Of a stretch of 64,000 bases of DNA, positions 19,201 through 27,495 are shown one piece after another. The notes under the pieces are model-generated. The model did no database searches and was not told where the DNA came from. It was given only the letters and a program-made list of their open reading frames with translations. The DNA lies in NCBI RefSeq assembly GCF_003412455.1, contig NZ_QTJU01000009.1, positions 124,001 to 188,000 of the forward strand. The letters run 5' to 3'. The first letter of the stretch is position 1, and the number at the start of each line of letters is the position of its first letter. Both the position numbers and the translations under genes were made by a program. Source of the stretch: Deminuibacter soli. Lineage in GTDB: Bacteria > Bacteroidota > Bacteroidia > Chitinophagales > Chitinophagaceae.

Positions 19201-19900
19201 CAGGCAGGGGCTTGTCAAATGCAGTGAGCACAACAGTTTTAGCCTCGTACCCTACGGCAGAAAACTTTACGGTTTCACCGGGTTTAAAAGGAATACTGAA
19301 TGTGCCGCTTTCTGTACCGGTATAGCTTTTACCATTGCTGTACGTAACGTTTACAAATGCAATGGGATGGTTGGCAAAATCAGTTGCCGTTCCTTTCACC
19401 ATCACTGAATCTCCTGTTTTGGAAGTATCAGGAACAGCAGCAGTTTTTGTACTGTCGTGCGGAACAGCTGCAGTGCTGTCATGTGGAGCATTTACCACAC
19501 CTGTATCTTTCTTCAGCGAATCAGTTTGTGGTGTTTTTCCAACACCACTGCTATCTGCTGCAGGTGTTGCAGCTGCAAGCGGTGTAAACTTAAACTTGTT
19601 GCCTTCTGCAAACTGCACCTGGAAATTATCCATATCAGGCAGTTTGAAAGCACCCAGTTTTGCACTCTGGAAAATGATGATGATAGAATCACCTGCATTG
19701 GTTTTTAACGAGAACCTGCCGTCATCGGCAGTTGTGGCCTGGCTTTGCAGGGCCTTTGACTGAAGGGTGTAGCCAGACTGGGGTGTACCATCCAGGCCAA
19801 GCAGTTTTCCATTTACCGTTTTCGGTGAGCCCTGTGCCATAGCGAACAATGAAAAGAGCATACAGCAACAGGTTAGGACAGCGGACGTTTTTACAGGCAT
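16220..19900 (-). CDS. SusC/RagA-family TonB-linked outer membrane transporter with two N-terminal regulatory-like domains
   Basis: 1226 residues, larger than usual (about 1000-1100). Signal peptide to about residue 22 (FSLFAMAQ). Residues about 27-90 form a first carboxypeptidase-regulatory-like segment (VNGKLLGLDGTPQSGYTL...DDGRFSLKTNAGD), followed by a Thr/Asp/Ser/Pro-rich linker (about 108-160, repeated PHDST and TGD strings), then a second, classical CarboxypepD_reg domain (about 164-235, VKGTATDFANHPIAFVNVTYSNG). The plug follows: QLQEVKVTALGL, VNALQGRLSGVQI, TKVTIRGNKSI, DIDQVSVLKGAAATALYGSRG with NGVVLITTKKG, then the 22-strand barrel ending in RTYGVNLNVGF. Imports a ligand captured with SusD using TonB energy. 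Confidence 0.95.
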   Translation of the reverse strand: MPVKTSAVLTCCCMLFSLFAMAQGSPKTVNGKLLGLDGTPQSGYTLQSKALQSQATTADDGRFSLKTNAGDSIIIIFQSAKLGAFKLPDMDNFQVQFAEGNKFKFTPLAAATPAADSSGVGKTPQTDSLKKDTGVVNAPHDSTAAVPHDSTKTAAVPDTSKTGDSVMVKGTATDFANHPIAFVNVTYSNGKSYTGTESGTFSIPFKPGETVKFSAVGYEAKTVVLTAFDKPLPVQLNSAANTQQLQEVKVTALGLSKKGKAVGYSVQEVKGDVVQTAKETNFVNALQGRLSGVQINGNSGSMGGSTKVTIRGNKSITGNNNALFVVDGIFMGNNNPVPSYNQQIGGGGYDYGSPIQDINPDDIDQVSVLKGAAATALYGSRGSNGVVLITTKKGGGSGGKLGITYSFNAQMDKVYKLPGYQNRYGGGSANLADPNFVASSFDTLWYSKNPEQFASGQGTYTDPVKGGYDLMPQFAADESWGPELKGQVIRPYYSFDRDKNNPYFGTTSKWLPQPDNVRDFYRTGLTFTNSVSVGGSSDKGTFRLSYSNLSQKFMLPNANNSRNNLGFNGTYKVNSAITALASANYSVNRATGRPGTGFSGTNPTEVFSLYSQRQLEIDKLKYYQFPDGSQVSWNRKSFSDPTPASATTPYWTANKGYESDNRSRLFGMAGVEVKATSWLNLSGKVFLDQFSTLQEERIPKDYQTGGYTRTDRTFQELNYQFLATVRKDIGKKFDITATAGGNIMQQRDEINTGTFTGLIVPDIYNYRNAAGRVTYTPYLFRKQINSVFGDVTIGYMNSVYLELTGRNDWASTLPAGNNSYFYPSASLSAVFSDWVKWKWLSFGKFRASVAQIGSDTDPYRTQLAYGIPGLFGSNPIIAKDPNLNNNQLLPEKSTEVEAGLELKFLNNRVGLDATVYSRTTKNLIVPLQVSPTSGYNYYFANIGKSRSRGLEIELTGRPVESKNFTWDIGVNYSMNRSKLLALNVPNNPDVDRYIVGTERRRNSVSTAAIVGQPLFVLTGTDYTRDAGGNKILDTSGHYVPTDATHIIGSTQPKFVGGVSNSFTYKHISLSALIDFQNGGSFFSYTNMYGLASGLLDVTAANNIRETGITPVGVTADGKESTKHISAADHFKNNFGTNVNAANVYDASYVYLREVRLGYELPERWAKAIKGRTIKISLYGRNLWLIHSNAPNVDPSNIINSDSNIQGLEGGALPSTRTYGVNLNVGF

Positions 19901-19997
19901 AGCGTAATAGTGGCTAGGTTAACAAAGAAATAATTCCGCTAAGCGACCAAAAACGTTGCCAAAGCTTAAGAAAATGGTTGAATGAATCCACTCACCC

Positions 19998-20522
19998 TCA
20001 CGATATCGATTTCTTAAACTCCATCGAATCCGCCATAATATCGTTAAGATGCCTGTTCGTGTGATAGATGATGTATTTAAGCCAGTCCGTCACCGTCATA
20101 TCGCCCAGGTATTGGTGCGGGTAGGTTTTATGGGTAATGGCAATTTCACCGCTCAGCAGTGCCTGCTTCAGCGCTTCGCGTTGCGGGGTAAAAATGGCTT
20201 CAAAACTGGAGTAGTCGGTAACAGCACCCTGCAGCTCCCGTAACTCTGTTTCGGTAATTTTAGGGCCTCCCTGGTAGTCAACTACAATCTGTTGCAGCCT
20301 GGCGTCACCGTATAATTCTTCGGTAGCTGCAACAGATGTGGTATCGCTTTTCAGCAAATTGATCGTGCGGTTGTCACTGATGCAGATGTGCTCCAGCAGG
20401 TCGGCGATGCTGCAGGTTTCTTCTTCTTTAAACAGTAATTCAGTAGCGGAGTATTTGTCAACAATATCCAGTGTGTTGCGTGTATTGTTATCGAGTTCGG
20501 CTAAGTAGTGGTTCAGATCCAT
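19998..20522 (-). CDS. DinB-like four-helix protein
   Basis: 174 residues, MDLNHYLAELDNNTRNTLD. DinB/YfiT superfamily pattern: first-helix start, metal-site His in LLEHICISDNRTINLL (about residue 45) and a C-terminal pair in YIIYHTNRHLNDI (about 155-160), giving the three-His site of the fold. These are metal-dependent, often thiol-using enzymes, with the exact reaction unknown for most members. Soluble cytoplasmic protein. Transcribed on the same strand as the upstream 20.6-kb gene, with a 46-base gap; probably co-transcribed. Confidence 0.85.
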   Translation of the reverse strand: MDLNHYLAELDNNTRNTLDIVDKYSATELLFKEEETCSIADLLEHICISDNRTINLLKSDTTSVAATEELYGDARLQQIVVDYQGGPKITETELRELQGAVTDYSSFEAIFTPQREALKQALLSGEIAITHKTYPHQYLGDMTVTDWLKYIIYHTNRHLNDIMADSMEFKKSIS

Positions 20523-20568
20523 GTGTTGTTGTTAGGTAGTTATTCAAAGGGCGGTACTGTAATGCAGG

Positions 20569-21132
20569 CTATTCAAGCCTTTTGTTGATGCGCTCATCAA
20601 TCAGTTTAAACAGGTCTTCCGGTTTATAGGTACGCCAGTTTAAAATTTCCATGAGCTCTATATAGTAGTTGATCTTCTTTTTACGGAAATCATACTGCGA
20701 GGCTTCGGGCAGGTTCAGCAGCACAATCCAGCCGTTTTCGTCGGTTACTTCTTCAAACCATTCCTGGTAGTAGTCGCGGTCACCGCTGTGAAAATTCAGC
20801 ACATTTTCGCCTACCAGGATGTATTTGGTAATGCCTTCCTTAAACAGGTGGTCAATTACATCACGCTTCAGCGTCATAATATCGTTTTCAATGGCATCGT
20901 TCCACTCGCCTATCAGTTCAATCACCACAAACTGCAATTCATAATCTGCATAAATAATTTTCAGGTACAGCGTGCGGCTGCCAAACTCATCCCATTGCGG
21001 GTGAATGTAATAGTTGTATACGGTTTGCGAAAATTCAAACTCGCTGTAGGTACGGCCAAAGAAGGGCGACCGCTGATCTTCTTCAGCGGTGTACATATGT
21101 CGCCAATTAAAAAATGGTTCTATATCATGCAT
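20569..21132 (-). CDS. Conserved Bacteroidota protein of unknown function, 187 residues
   Basis: Starts MHDIEPFFNWRHMYTAEED. The frame is open to 21231, but those codons cross a terminator and a promoter box, so 21132 is preferred. The protein is acidic and aromatic-rich (EFEFSQTVYNYYIHPQWDEFGS, LIGEWNDAIENDIMTLKRDVID, ILNWRTYKPEDLFKLID), soluble, and without signal. I have the impression of a widespread Bacteroidota family of near-identical layout but cannot give a function. TACCTTTG (minus strand, 21140-21147) ends 7 bases before the ATG, so its mRNA should be nearly leaderless. Confidence 0.75.
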   Translation of the reverse strand: MHDIEPFFNWRHMYTAEEDQRSPFFGRTYSEFEFSQTVYNYYIHPQWDEFGSRTLYLKIIYADYELQFVVIELIGEWNDAIENDIMTLKRDVIDHLFKEGITKYILVGENVLNFHSGDRDYYQEWFEEVTDENGWIVLLNLPEASQYDFRKKKINYYIELMEILNWRTYKPEDLFKLIDERINKRLE

Positions 21133-21139
21133 ACAGCTG

Positions 21140-21147
21140 CAAAGGTA
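21140..21147 (-). promoter_or_regulatory. -7 box of the 20.6-kb gene, adjacent to its start
   Basis: TACCTTTG on the minus strand, a perfect TAnnTTTG match, 7 bases upstream of the ATG at 21132. It also argues against the longer open frame to 21231. Confidence 0.55.
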
Positions 21148-21159
21148 ACAATCTGCGAA

Positions 21160-21195
21160 AAAAAAAGTGCCATAGAATACTATGACACTTTTTAT
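21160..21195 (-). terminator. Intrinsic terminator of the RND operon
   Basis: AAAAAGTGCCATAG / CTATGACACTTTTT form a stem with one C-A mismatch and a four-base loop, with A and T runs on both sides. It lies between the RND permease stop (21244) and the next minus-strand gene. Confidence 0.8.
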
Positions 21196-21243
21196 CATTA
21201 TCTGGCATATACCCGCGCAGATAAACTGCACCCGGTATATTGG

Positions 21244-24200
21244 TTAACCATGATCGTGCGGCAGGGTTTGCTCGTTTTCGAGGGCTTTCAGTTTCAGCTC
21301 TTCGAGTTTCTTTTTGCTGTAACTCATTTTCGAAATCAATACAAACAATACCGGCACCACGAATATCGCCAGCGTGGTAGCCGCAAGCATGCCGCCCAGT
21401 ACCGTAAAGCCGATGGTATTACGCGCCTGTGAGGCAGCGCCGGTGGCCAGTGCCAGCGGCATAATACCCAGGATAAACGCCAGGGAGGTCATGATGATCG
21501 GGCGCAAACGCAGCTGTACCGCCTGCAGGGTGGCATGGGTAATATCAATACCCCTGTCCACACGCTCCTTCGCAAATTCCACGATCAGGATGGCGTTTTT
21601 GGCTGCCAGACCGATAATGGTGATCATACCAATCTGCGCATAAATGTTATTGGACAAACGTGGTACAAACGTGAGTGCGAGGATGGCCCCCAGCAAACCG
21701 ATAGGCACCGCGAACAATACTGAGAACGGAACAGACCAGCTTTCGTACAGCGCTGCGAGGAACAGGAATACGAATACTACCGATACCGTAAACAGCAGCA
21801 ATGTACTGTTACCCGCAATAATCTCTTCGCGGCTAAGACCGGAGAACTCATAACTGTAACCGGCTGGCAGTGTCTGCGCTGCTACTTCTTTCAGCGCCTC
21901 GATGGCCTGACCGCTACTGAAGCCTGGTTTGGGTGTGCCGTTGATTTCAATGGAACGGTAAATGTTATAGTGTGATAACAACGCCGGCGCTTCTGTAAGG
22001 CGTGTAGTCACCAGCGCGTCCAGCGGAATCATATTGCCCTGGCTGTTGCGTACGTATATTTCGTGCAGGTTGCTCAGCGATGAACGGTAACTGCTGTCAG
22101 CCATCGTTACCACGCGGAAGTTGCGCCCGTACAGGTTAAAGTCATTGATATAACTGCTGCCCAGCATGGTGCTCATGGTAGCATATGCATCTGAGATAGA
22201 TACACCCAGCTTCTTGGCCTTATCCCTGTCAAGGTCTACGCGGTAGTTAGGCGTATGCGTGGTAAAGAAGGTATAGGCGAGGCCTATTTCAGGGCGCTGG
22301 TACAACGCACCCAGGAATTTCCTTGCTACGTTTTCAAACACCTGCGCACTGTCTGTGCTGGTGGTTTGCTGCAGCTCGAACGTGAAGCCTGATGTTTGCC
22401 CCAGGCCCGGGATCGCCGGCGGAGCAATTGGCAGGATACGTGCTTCTTTAAGATCGCTGGTACGTTTTACGATTTCTGCAATTACACCCTGCAGCTGCTC
22501 TTCCTTGCTTTTGCGGTCATCCCAGGGCTTCAGGGCCACGAACATGGTACCCACGTTCGATTTATTGGAGAAGCTGATGGCATTCAAACCGGCCAAACCA
22601 CCTACTACATTCACCGCAGGAATGCTCTGTACGCGCTGCATAATGTCTTTCAGCATAGCCACACTGCGGGCGGTAGAAGTACCTTCCGGCAATTCATATG
22701 TTACGAACATGCGGCCTTCATCTTCCGTAGGGATAAAGCCGGTTGGTTTTTTCGCAAACAGCAAGCCCAGGCCTACAAACAATACCAGCATCATGATGAT
22801 CACATAACGGGTACCCCTGATCCATTTGGCTACACCTTTACCGTAAGCAAATGTTACCTTGCCAAACCACCTGTTAAACCGGTCGAAGAATTTCTCCAGG
22901 AAGTTCTTCCTGGCACCTGCTTCCTTGCTTGGTTTCAGCATCATGGAACAGAGTGCCGGTGTTAACGACAAGGCCACAAAAGCCGAGATAACCACAGACA
23001 CGGCGATGGTGATGGCGAACTGCTGGTACAGGCGGCCTACGATACCGGGTGCAAAGCTCACCGGCACAAACACCGCAGCCAGGATAAGGGCAATGGCCAC
23101 AACCGGGCCAGAGATATCTTTCATGGCCTTGTGGGTTGCCTCTTTCGGCGTCAGCTTTTCATGGTCTATATAATGTTGTACCGCTTCCACCACCACAATG
23201 GCGTCATCCACCACAATACCGATGGCCAGTACAAACGCAAACAGCGTAAGCGTGTTAATGGTAAAGCCAAAAGGAATAAAGAAGATAAAGGTACCGATCA
23301 GTGATACCGGGATAGCCAGTACAGGAATCAGTGTGGCACGCCAGTTCTGGAGGAACAGGAACACCACCAATGTTACCAGTATCAGCGCTTCCACAAATGT
23401 GTGCAGTACTTCTTCGATAGAAGCAGATACCACAGTGGCTGTTTCCAGCGGCACAGCATAATCCACATCAGGCGGAAAACGCTGCTTCAGCTCTTTCATG
23501 GTTTTGATGATACCGTTGTACGTATCAAGCGCATTGGCGCCAGGCGCCTGGTAAATAAGGATAAATGCGCAGGCTTTGCCATTTACAAGGGCATTGTTGC
23601 TATAATCGAATTTACCCAGCTCAACCCTGGCTACATCTCTCAAACGCACCAGGCTTCCATTGGCAGGCGTGGTACGAACGATGATATTTTCAAACTGCTC
23701 TTTTGTTTTTAAACGGCCGTTGGTTAAGATGGTGTACTCAAAGCTTTGTACCGTAGGCTGCGGGTTGCCGCCAATGGTGCCGGCTGCAATCTGCAGATTC
23801 TGTTCGCTCAGTGCAGCGGCAATATCCGTTGTGGTCATGTTCAGCGCAGCAAGCTTCTGCGGGTTCAGCCATACACGCATACTGAAGTCATCGGCACGGG
23901 TAATAATATCACCTACACCCTTCACGCGCAGCAAGGCATCTTTCAGGTAAATATTACTGTAGTTACCCAGGAAAATGGCATCGTGCGAACCCTTGGGCGA
24001 GTACAGGGCAAGGGCCATCATAATACTCGGGTTACGCTTGCGTGTGGTTAAACCCAAACGTTTTACCGCATCCGGCAGCGCAGGTTCGGCAATACTTACA
24101 CGGTTCTGCACATCGAGCGTGGCAATGTTTACATCGGTGCCTATTTCAAAGTTTACGGTAATGCTGCTCTGGCCGCTGCTGGTACTGTTACTGCTCATGT

Positions 24201-24432
24201 ACGTCATGCCAGGCGAACCATTGATCTGCGTTTCAATGGCTGTAGTAGTGGTTTGCTCCACGGTTTCAGCATCGGCACCTGTATATGTACCGGCCACAGA
24301 TACGGTGGGCGGTGTAATATCGGGATACTGGGCAATGGGCAGTGTAGTGATGGAGATTAACCCCACCAGTACAATTACGATCGAAATTACAATCGCTGTA
24401 ACCGGTCGTTTTATAAAAGTATCTGCTATCAT
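21244..24432 (-). CDS. RND efflux permease, HAE1 (AcrB/MexB) family
   Basis: 1062 residues. N-terminal MIADTFIKRPVTAIVISIVIVLVGLIS helix 1, porter domain, then the intramembrane proton-relay pair in GIVVDDAIVVVEAVQHYI (Asp-Asp near 408). The second half repeats the layout (LFTVSVVFVFLFLAALYESWSVPF; GLAAKNAILIVEFAKE, carrying the TM10 Lys). Twelve membrane helices and two large periplasmic loops are visible. Pumps drugs or other amphiphiles from the periplasm out through TolC using protons. It is the last gene of the TolC-adaptor-permease operon (89-base gap after the adaptor stop) and is followed by a terminator. Substrate range unknown. Confidence 0.96.
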   Translation of the reverse strand: MIADTFIKRPVTAIVISIVIVLVGLISITTLPIAQYPDITPPTVSVAGTYTGADAETVEQTTTTAIETQINGSPGMTYMSSNSTSSGQSSITVNFEIGTDVNIATLDVQNRVSIAEPALPDAVKRLGLTTRKRNPSIMMALALYSPKGSHDAIFLGNYSNIYLKDALLRVKGVGDIITRADDFSMRVWLNPQKLAALNMTTTDIAAALSEQNLQIAAGTIGGNPQPTVQSFEYTILTNGRLKTKEQFENIIVRTTPANGSLVRLRDVARVELGKFDYSNNALVNGKACAFILIYQAPGANALDTYNGIIKTMKELKQRFPPDVDYAVPLETATVVSASIEEVLHTFVEALILVTLVVFLFLQNWRATLIPVLAIPVSLIGTFIFFIPFGFTINTLTLFAFVLAIGIVVDDAIVVVEAVQHYIDHEKLTPKEATHKAMKDISGPVVAIALILAAVFVPVSFAPGIVGRLYQQFAITIAVSVVISAFVALSLTPALCSMMLKPSKEAGARKNFLEKFFDRFNRWFGKVTFAYGKGVAKWIRGTRYVIIMMLVLFVGLGLLFAKKPTGFIPTEDEGRMFVTYELPEGTSTARSVAMLKDIMQRVQSIPAVNVVGGLAGLNAISFSNKSNVGTMFVALKPWDDRKSKEEQLQGVIAEIVKRTSDLKEARILPIAPPAIPGLGQTSGFTFELQQTTSTDSAQVFENVARKFLGALYQRPEIGLAYTFFTTHTPNYRVDLDRDKAKKLGVSISDAYATMSTMLGSSYINDFNLYGRNFRVVTMADSSYRSSLSNLHEIYVRNSQGNMIPLDALVTTRLTEAPALLSHYNIYRSIEINGTPKPGFSSGQAIEALKEVAAQTLPAGYSYEFSGLSREEIIAGNSTLLLFTVSVVFVFLFLAALYESWSVPFSVLFAVPIGLLGAILALTFVPRLSNNIYAQIGMITIIGLAAKNAILIVEFAKERVDRGIDITHATLQAVQLRLRPIIMTSLAFILGIMPLALATGAASQARNTIGFTVLGGMLAATTLAIFVVPVLFVLISKMSYSKKKLEELKLKALENEQTLPHDHG

Positions 24433-24520
24433 TTTTTAACATCTTTTACGTGCGCAGCAGCTGCCTGCTTTTGCACGGCTCATGGTTGATGAATAGGTCT
24501 GTCTTATACTACACGCTATC

Positions 24521-25690
24521 TTATTTTTTCTGACCGCCGGCTGCAGCAGCACCGGGTGCCTGCGGAGCAGCTGTGGTTATCTCAGCACCTTCATGCAGGT
24601 TTTGCATACCCTGCACCACTACTTTCTCATCGCCTTTCAGGCCGGTTTTTATAATCACATTGGTACCCAGCTGTTTGCCCACTGTTACTTTGGTCTGGTG
24701 TACTTTGCTGCTGTCGCCCACTGCGTATACAAAAAACTCACCCAGCTGCTCGGTAATGGCATTGTAAGGAATAATGACAGATGGTATAGAGCTGTTGTTG
24801 CGCACACGCACCGTAGTGTTCATACCGGCACGCAGCAGTTTCTGGGTGTTGGGAAATACCAGGCGGGTTTTGATGGTTGCAGTCTGCGGGTCAACGGCAC
24901 GGTCAATAAAGCTGATGGTGCCGGGATATTTGTATACATCACCTGCAAATGCGATGGTAAAAGTTGAATCTTTGGCACTATTGCTTTTCTGCTGCAGTTG
25001 TGCAAAGCGGTAAATCTCGCTCTGGTCAACCACAAAGTCAACCGCCATCGGGTCATCGGTAGAAACAGTATTCAGTACCGAGGTGCCTGCAACCACTGAA
25101 GTACCTACTTTCACCTGCGAAATACCGATGGTACCGGTGAAAGGCGCGGTAATGGTAGAGAAGCGTACATTGGCCTGTACAGAACGTACGGTAGCTTTGG
25201 CAGCATCTACCTGTTTCTGGGCTGCAGCGAGTGCGGCATCTGCATTATCTACCTGCTGTTTGGCTATCGCATCATTTTTGTCCAGTTCGTGGTAGCGGTC
25301 GGCATCTTTCTGCGCTTTCACCAGGTTGGCTTCCTGCACTGCCACATTGGCCACTGCCTGCTGGTAATTGGCATTGTACACCTGCTCGTCGATGGTATAC
25401 AGTTTTTGCCCCTTGGTTACCTTGTCACCATCTTTAAAAAAGATACCCGTAACATAACCCGTAACCTGCGGGCGTATTTCAGTTTGATTCAATGCTGTAA
25501 CAGTGCCGGGATACTCATCGTTATACACAGCATGAATGGTTGTTGCATCTGCAACCTTCACCGGTACAGCTTTGGGCGCCTGCTGTTGCTGCTGAGCATT
25601 TTTATTACCACAAGCTGCCAGAGCCAACATGCCAATCATTACAGAACCTGACCAACGTACATTTTTCATATTAAGAGATAGTTTACGCAT
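24521..25690 (-). CDS. RND periplasmic adaptor (membrane fusion protein, AcrA/MexA type)
   Basis: 389 residues with a lipoprotein signal, lipobox MLALAAC (Cys at about 27), then a Gln/Pro spacer. Membrane-fusion layout: VTALNQTEIRPQVTGYVTGIFFKDGDKVTKGQKLYTID (biotinyl-lipoyl half), an alpha hairpin (about 108-175, Ala/Gln/Asp-rich), ITAPFTGTIGISQVKVGT (second lipoyl half), beta-barrel and membrane-proximal domains (AVDFVVDQSEIY, VIIPYNAITEQLGEFFVYAV), ending in an Ala/Gly/Pro tail. A Met at 25669 is an alternative start. It bridges permease and TolC channel. 24 bases after the tolC-like stop. Confidence 0.95.
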   Translation of the reverse strand: MRKLSLNMKNVRWSGSVMIGMLALAACGNKNAQQQQQAPKAVPVKVADATTIHAVYNDEYPGTVTALNQTEIRPQVTGYVTGIFFKDGDKVTKGQKLYTIDEQVYNANYQQAVANVAVQEANLVKAQKDADRYHELDKNDAIAKQQVDNADAALAAAQKQVDAAKATVRSVQANVRFSTITAPFTGTIGISQVKVGTSVVAGTSVLNTVSTDDPMAVDFVVDQSEIYRFAQLQQKSNSAKDSTFTIAFAGDVYKYPGTISFIDRAVDPQTATIKTRLVFPNTQKLLRAGMNTTVRVRNNSSIPSVIIPYNAITEQLGEFFVYAVGDSSKVHQTKVTVGKQLGTNVIIKTGLKGDEKVVVQGMQNLHEGAEITTAAPQAPGAAAAGGQKK

Positions 25691-25714
25691 GAATGAATTG
25701 TTGTGATGTTTTTC

Positions 25715-27037
25715 TTAAGGGTTAATGGTGCCAAGTGCTTTCTGCACGTCAATTTTGCTGCTCAGTACCTGGTACAATGCATTGGTATAGTTTACCTGTG
25801 CAGTGCGCAGGTCTGTTTCCGCATTTACTACTTCAATGTAGGCCTTCACACCCGAGCGGTATTGCAGGTTAATGGTGTTGTACACTTCCTGCGCCAGGTC
25901 AAGGTTATCTTTCAGAATGTTGTAGTCGCTGAGGTTGCTTTTGTAAGCGCTCAGTGCTGCCACATACTGTGTGTTTACATTGTTTTTCAGGTTCTGTATA
26001 TCCCAGTCAACCCTTTGCAGCTGCAGTTTTGCCTGCTTAATTTCCTGCGTGCGTTTACCACCCTGGAATATCGGGAACTTGAGTGATACGCCTGCGTACG
26101 AGTTGGGCAGGTTGTCACCATATAATTTGGAGAATCTGTTGTCGAGATAGTTGGCATTGTAGTCGGCAAAGGCGCTCACTTCTGGAATAAAGCTCCATTT
26201 GCTGTATTTAACCTGTGCTTCCTGCAGCTGGCGCTGTGTTTGCAGCAGCTGGTATTCGATGCGCTGGTCGTACCGTACGGTTTGCAGGGTATCGAAGAAG
26301 ACTTCATTTGCCAGTTGCACAGAATCGTAATGCAGCTTCAGCTGCAGGCTGTCCGGGTAGCCCATTTCCAGTTTCAGGCTGGCGTATTTGGCTTTCAGTT
26401 GTTCTTCCCCGCTTTTCTTCTGGGCTTTGGCATTGTTCAGGGCTATGCTGGCACGCTTGTAATCGGTTTTATCAACCACACCGCCCTGGTATTGGTTATA
26501 GGCATCTTTATAGCTGCGTTCAAGGCGTACAATATCTTCATCTACCAGCCGTATCTGCTGGCTGGTAAGCAGCACGTCAAAAAATGCCTTGCTTACGTTG
26601 GCCGCAATATCAATACGGTTGCTGGCTGTGTTTTGTTTGGCCTGTGTACGCACGGTTTTAGCAGTTCTGCTGGCAAGCAGTACATCCCTGTTAAACAAGG
26701 TCTGATCCAGTGTAAACTGCCCGGCAGAGACGTTCTTGGTGCCAGACTGTATGGTTTGGCCATTGAACACAATTTTCTGCAGCTGGAAATTGTGCTGCAG
26801 GCTGTAATTGAAATTTACCTGCGGATACCAGTCTGCCAGCCTGCCCTTGATCTGCGATTCGGTGATCTCTTCGTCAATCTCCGACTGCCTGGCAATGGGC
26901 TGGTGAACCAGTGCGTACTGCACACAATTTTGCAAGGTAGCTTCCGATGGTAAAGAATCGTTCCTGGTTTGCGCTTGTAATAATGAAAATCCGCTCCCTA
27001 TCAAAAGGAACGACATTGTGTACATTGATCGTTTCAT
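25715..27037 (-). CDS. TolC-family outer membrane channel of the RND pump
   Basis: About 440 residues from MKRSMYTMSFLLIGSG (Sec signal, cleavage after LLQAQ). The frame extends nine codons to a TTG at 27064; the ATG at 27037 is chosen. Two repeats of the outer membrane efflux protein fold: LQNCVQYALVHQPIARQSEIDEEI... and the later ARFTKLYGDNLPNSYAGVSLKFPIFQGGKRTQEI-type half (here FSKLYGDNLPNSYAGVSLKFPIF), with long coiled helices rich in Gln/Ala/Lys and ending TNALYQVLSSKIDVQKALGTI. It forms the trimeric exit duct. First gene of the operon; its promoter with a palindrome lies 120-160 bases upstream. Confidence 0.94.
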   Translation of the reverse strand: MKRSMYTMSFLLIGSGFSLLQAQTRNDSLPSEATLQNCVQYALVHQPIARQSEIDEEITESQIKGRLADWYPQVNFNYSLQHNFQLQKIVFNGQTIQSGTKNVSAGQFTLDQTLFNRDVLLASRTAKTVRTQAKQNTASNRIDIAANVSKAFFDVLLTSQQIRLVDEDIVRLERSYKDAYNQYQGGVVDKTDYKRASIALNNAKAQKKSGEEQLKAKYASLKLEMGYPDSLQLKLHYDSVQLANEVFFDTLQTVRYDQRIEYQLLQTQRQLQEAQVKYSKWSFIPEVSAFADYNANYLDNRFSKLYGDNLPNSYAGVSLKFPIFQGGKRTQEIKQAKLQLQRVDWDIQNLKNNVNTQYVAALSAYKSNLSDYNILKDNLDLAQEVYNTINLQYRSGVKAYIEVVNAETDLRTAQVNYTNALYQVLSSKIDVQKALGTINP

Positions 27038-27157
27038 AAGTTCAATAATATCCGGTTTATTCAATTAAATCCCATTTACATTAATCGGCAGCAGGCTACA
27101 GGCTTAGATACTAAGCAGTCGAAACTTCAGGTTTTGTTTCTCTAAGGAAGAGTGCTG

Positions 27158-27196
27158 CAAATGTAAGGTGATTCCTCACAATAAATCAAACGTTTG
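27158..27196 (-). promoter_or_regulatory. Promoter of the RND operon with overlapping palindrome (putative TetR-type operator)
   Basis: On the minus strand, TACATTTG (27158-27165) is a perfect -7 box; 21 bases upstream lies TTTG (27187-27190) as -33. The -33 element is one arm of the perfect palindrome CAAACGTTTG (27187-27196), with partial symmetry continuing outside (A-rich left, T/A-rich right). A repressor bound here would block RNA polymerase. TetR-family repressors commonly control such pumps, but no TetR gene lies in this window next to it, so the regulator would act from elsewhere. Confidence 0.55.
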
Positions 27197-27436
27197 TTTA
27201 ATAATATTTATAGTCGGCCACAGTAGCGCTTTGTTATATTAAACTATTTTCTCATATTCAAAAGGGGATGGATACTTAACAGAAACAACATTTGTATCCT
27301 GTTGCTTGTGAAATTAATAAGTTTAGTCGACCCGCGGAAATCCCTGCGCTAATTACATTTCAGCTCCTGTGCCCTCTCACCCTTTCACCATTAATTTCTC
27401 GTGTTTATACATCTCAAACCGCTTATTGTTGTACAT
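27197..27436. other. Intergenic stretch between RND operon promoter and DUF4382 terminator
   Basis: AT-rich, upstream of the RND operon and downstream of the DUF4382 gene. No open frame with coding character on either strand and no member of the window's repeat families. Nothing further identified. Confidence 0.5.
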
Positions 27437-27470
27437 AAAAAAGCCACCCGCAATAATAATTGCGGGTGGC
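27437..27470 (-). terminator. Intrinsic terminator of the DUF4382 gene
   Basis: Perfect ten-base stem GCCACCCGCA / TGCGGGTGGC with an eight-base AT loop, followed on the minus strand by six T. It sits 26 bases after the DUF4382 stop. Confidence 0.88.
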
Positions 27471-27495
27471 CTGTTATAAAATAGGGTGCTGCTGT

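Noticed and set aside
27187-27196. CAAACGTTTG as a simple restriction-type palindrome
   Set aside because: Kept as operator candidate because it coincides with the -33 element; a chance 10-base palindrome is possible, so confidence is held at moderate.
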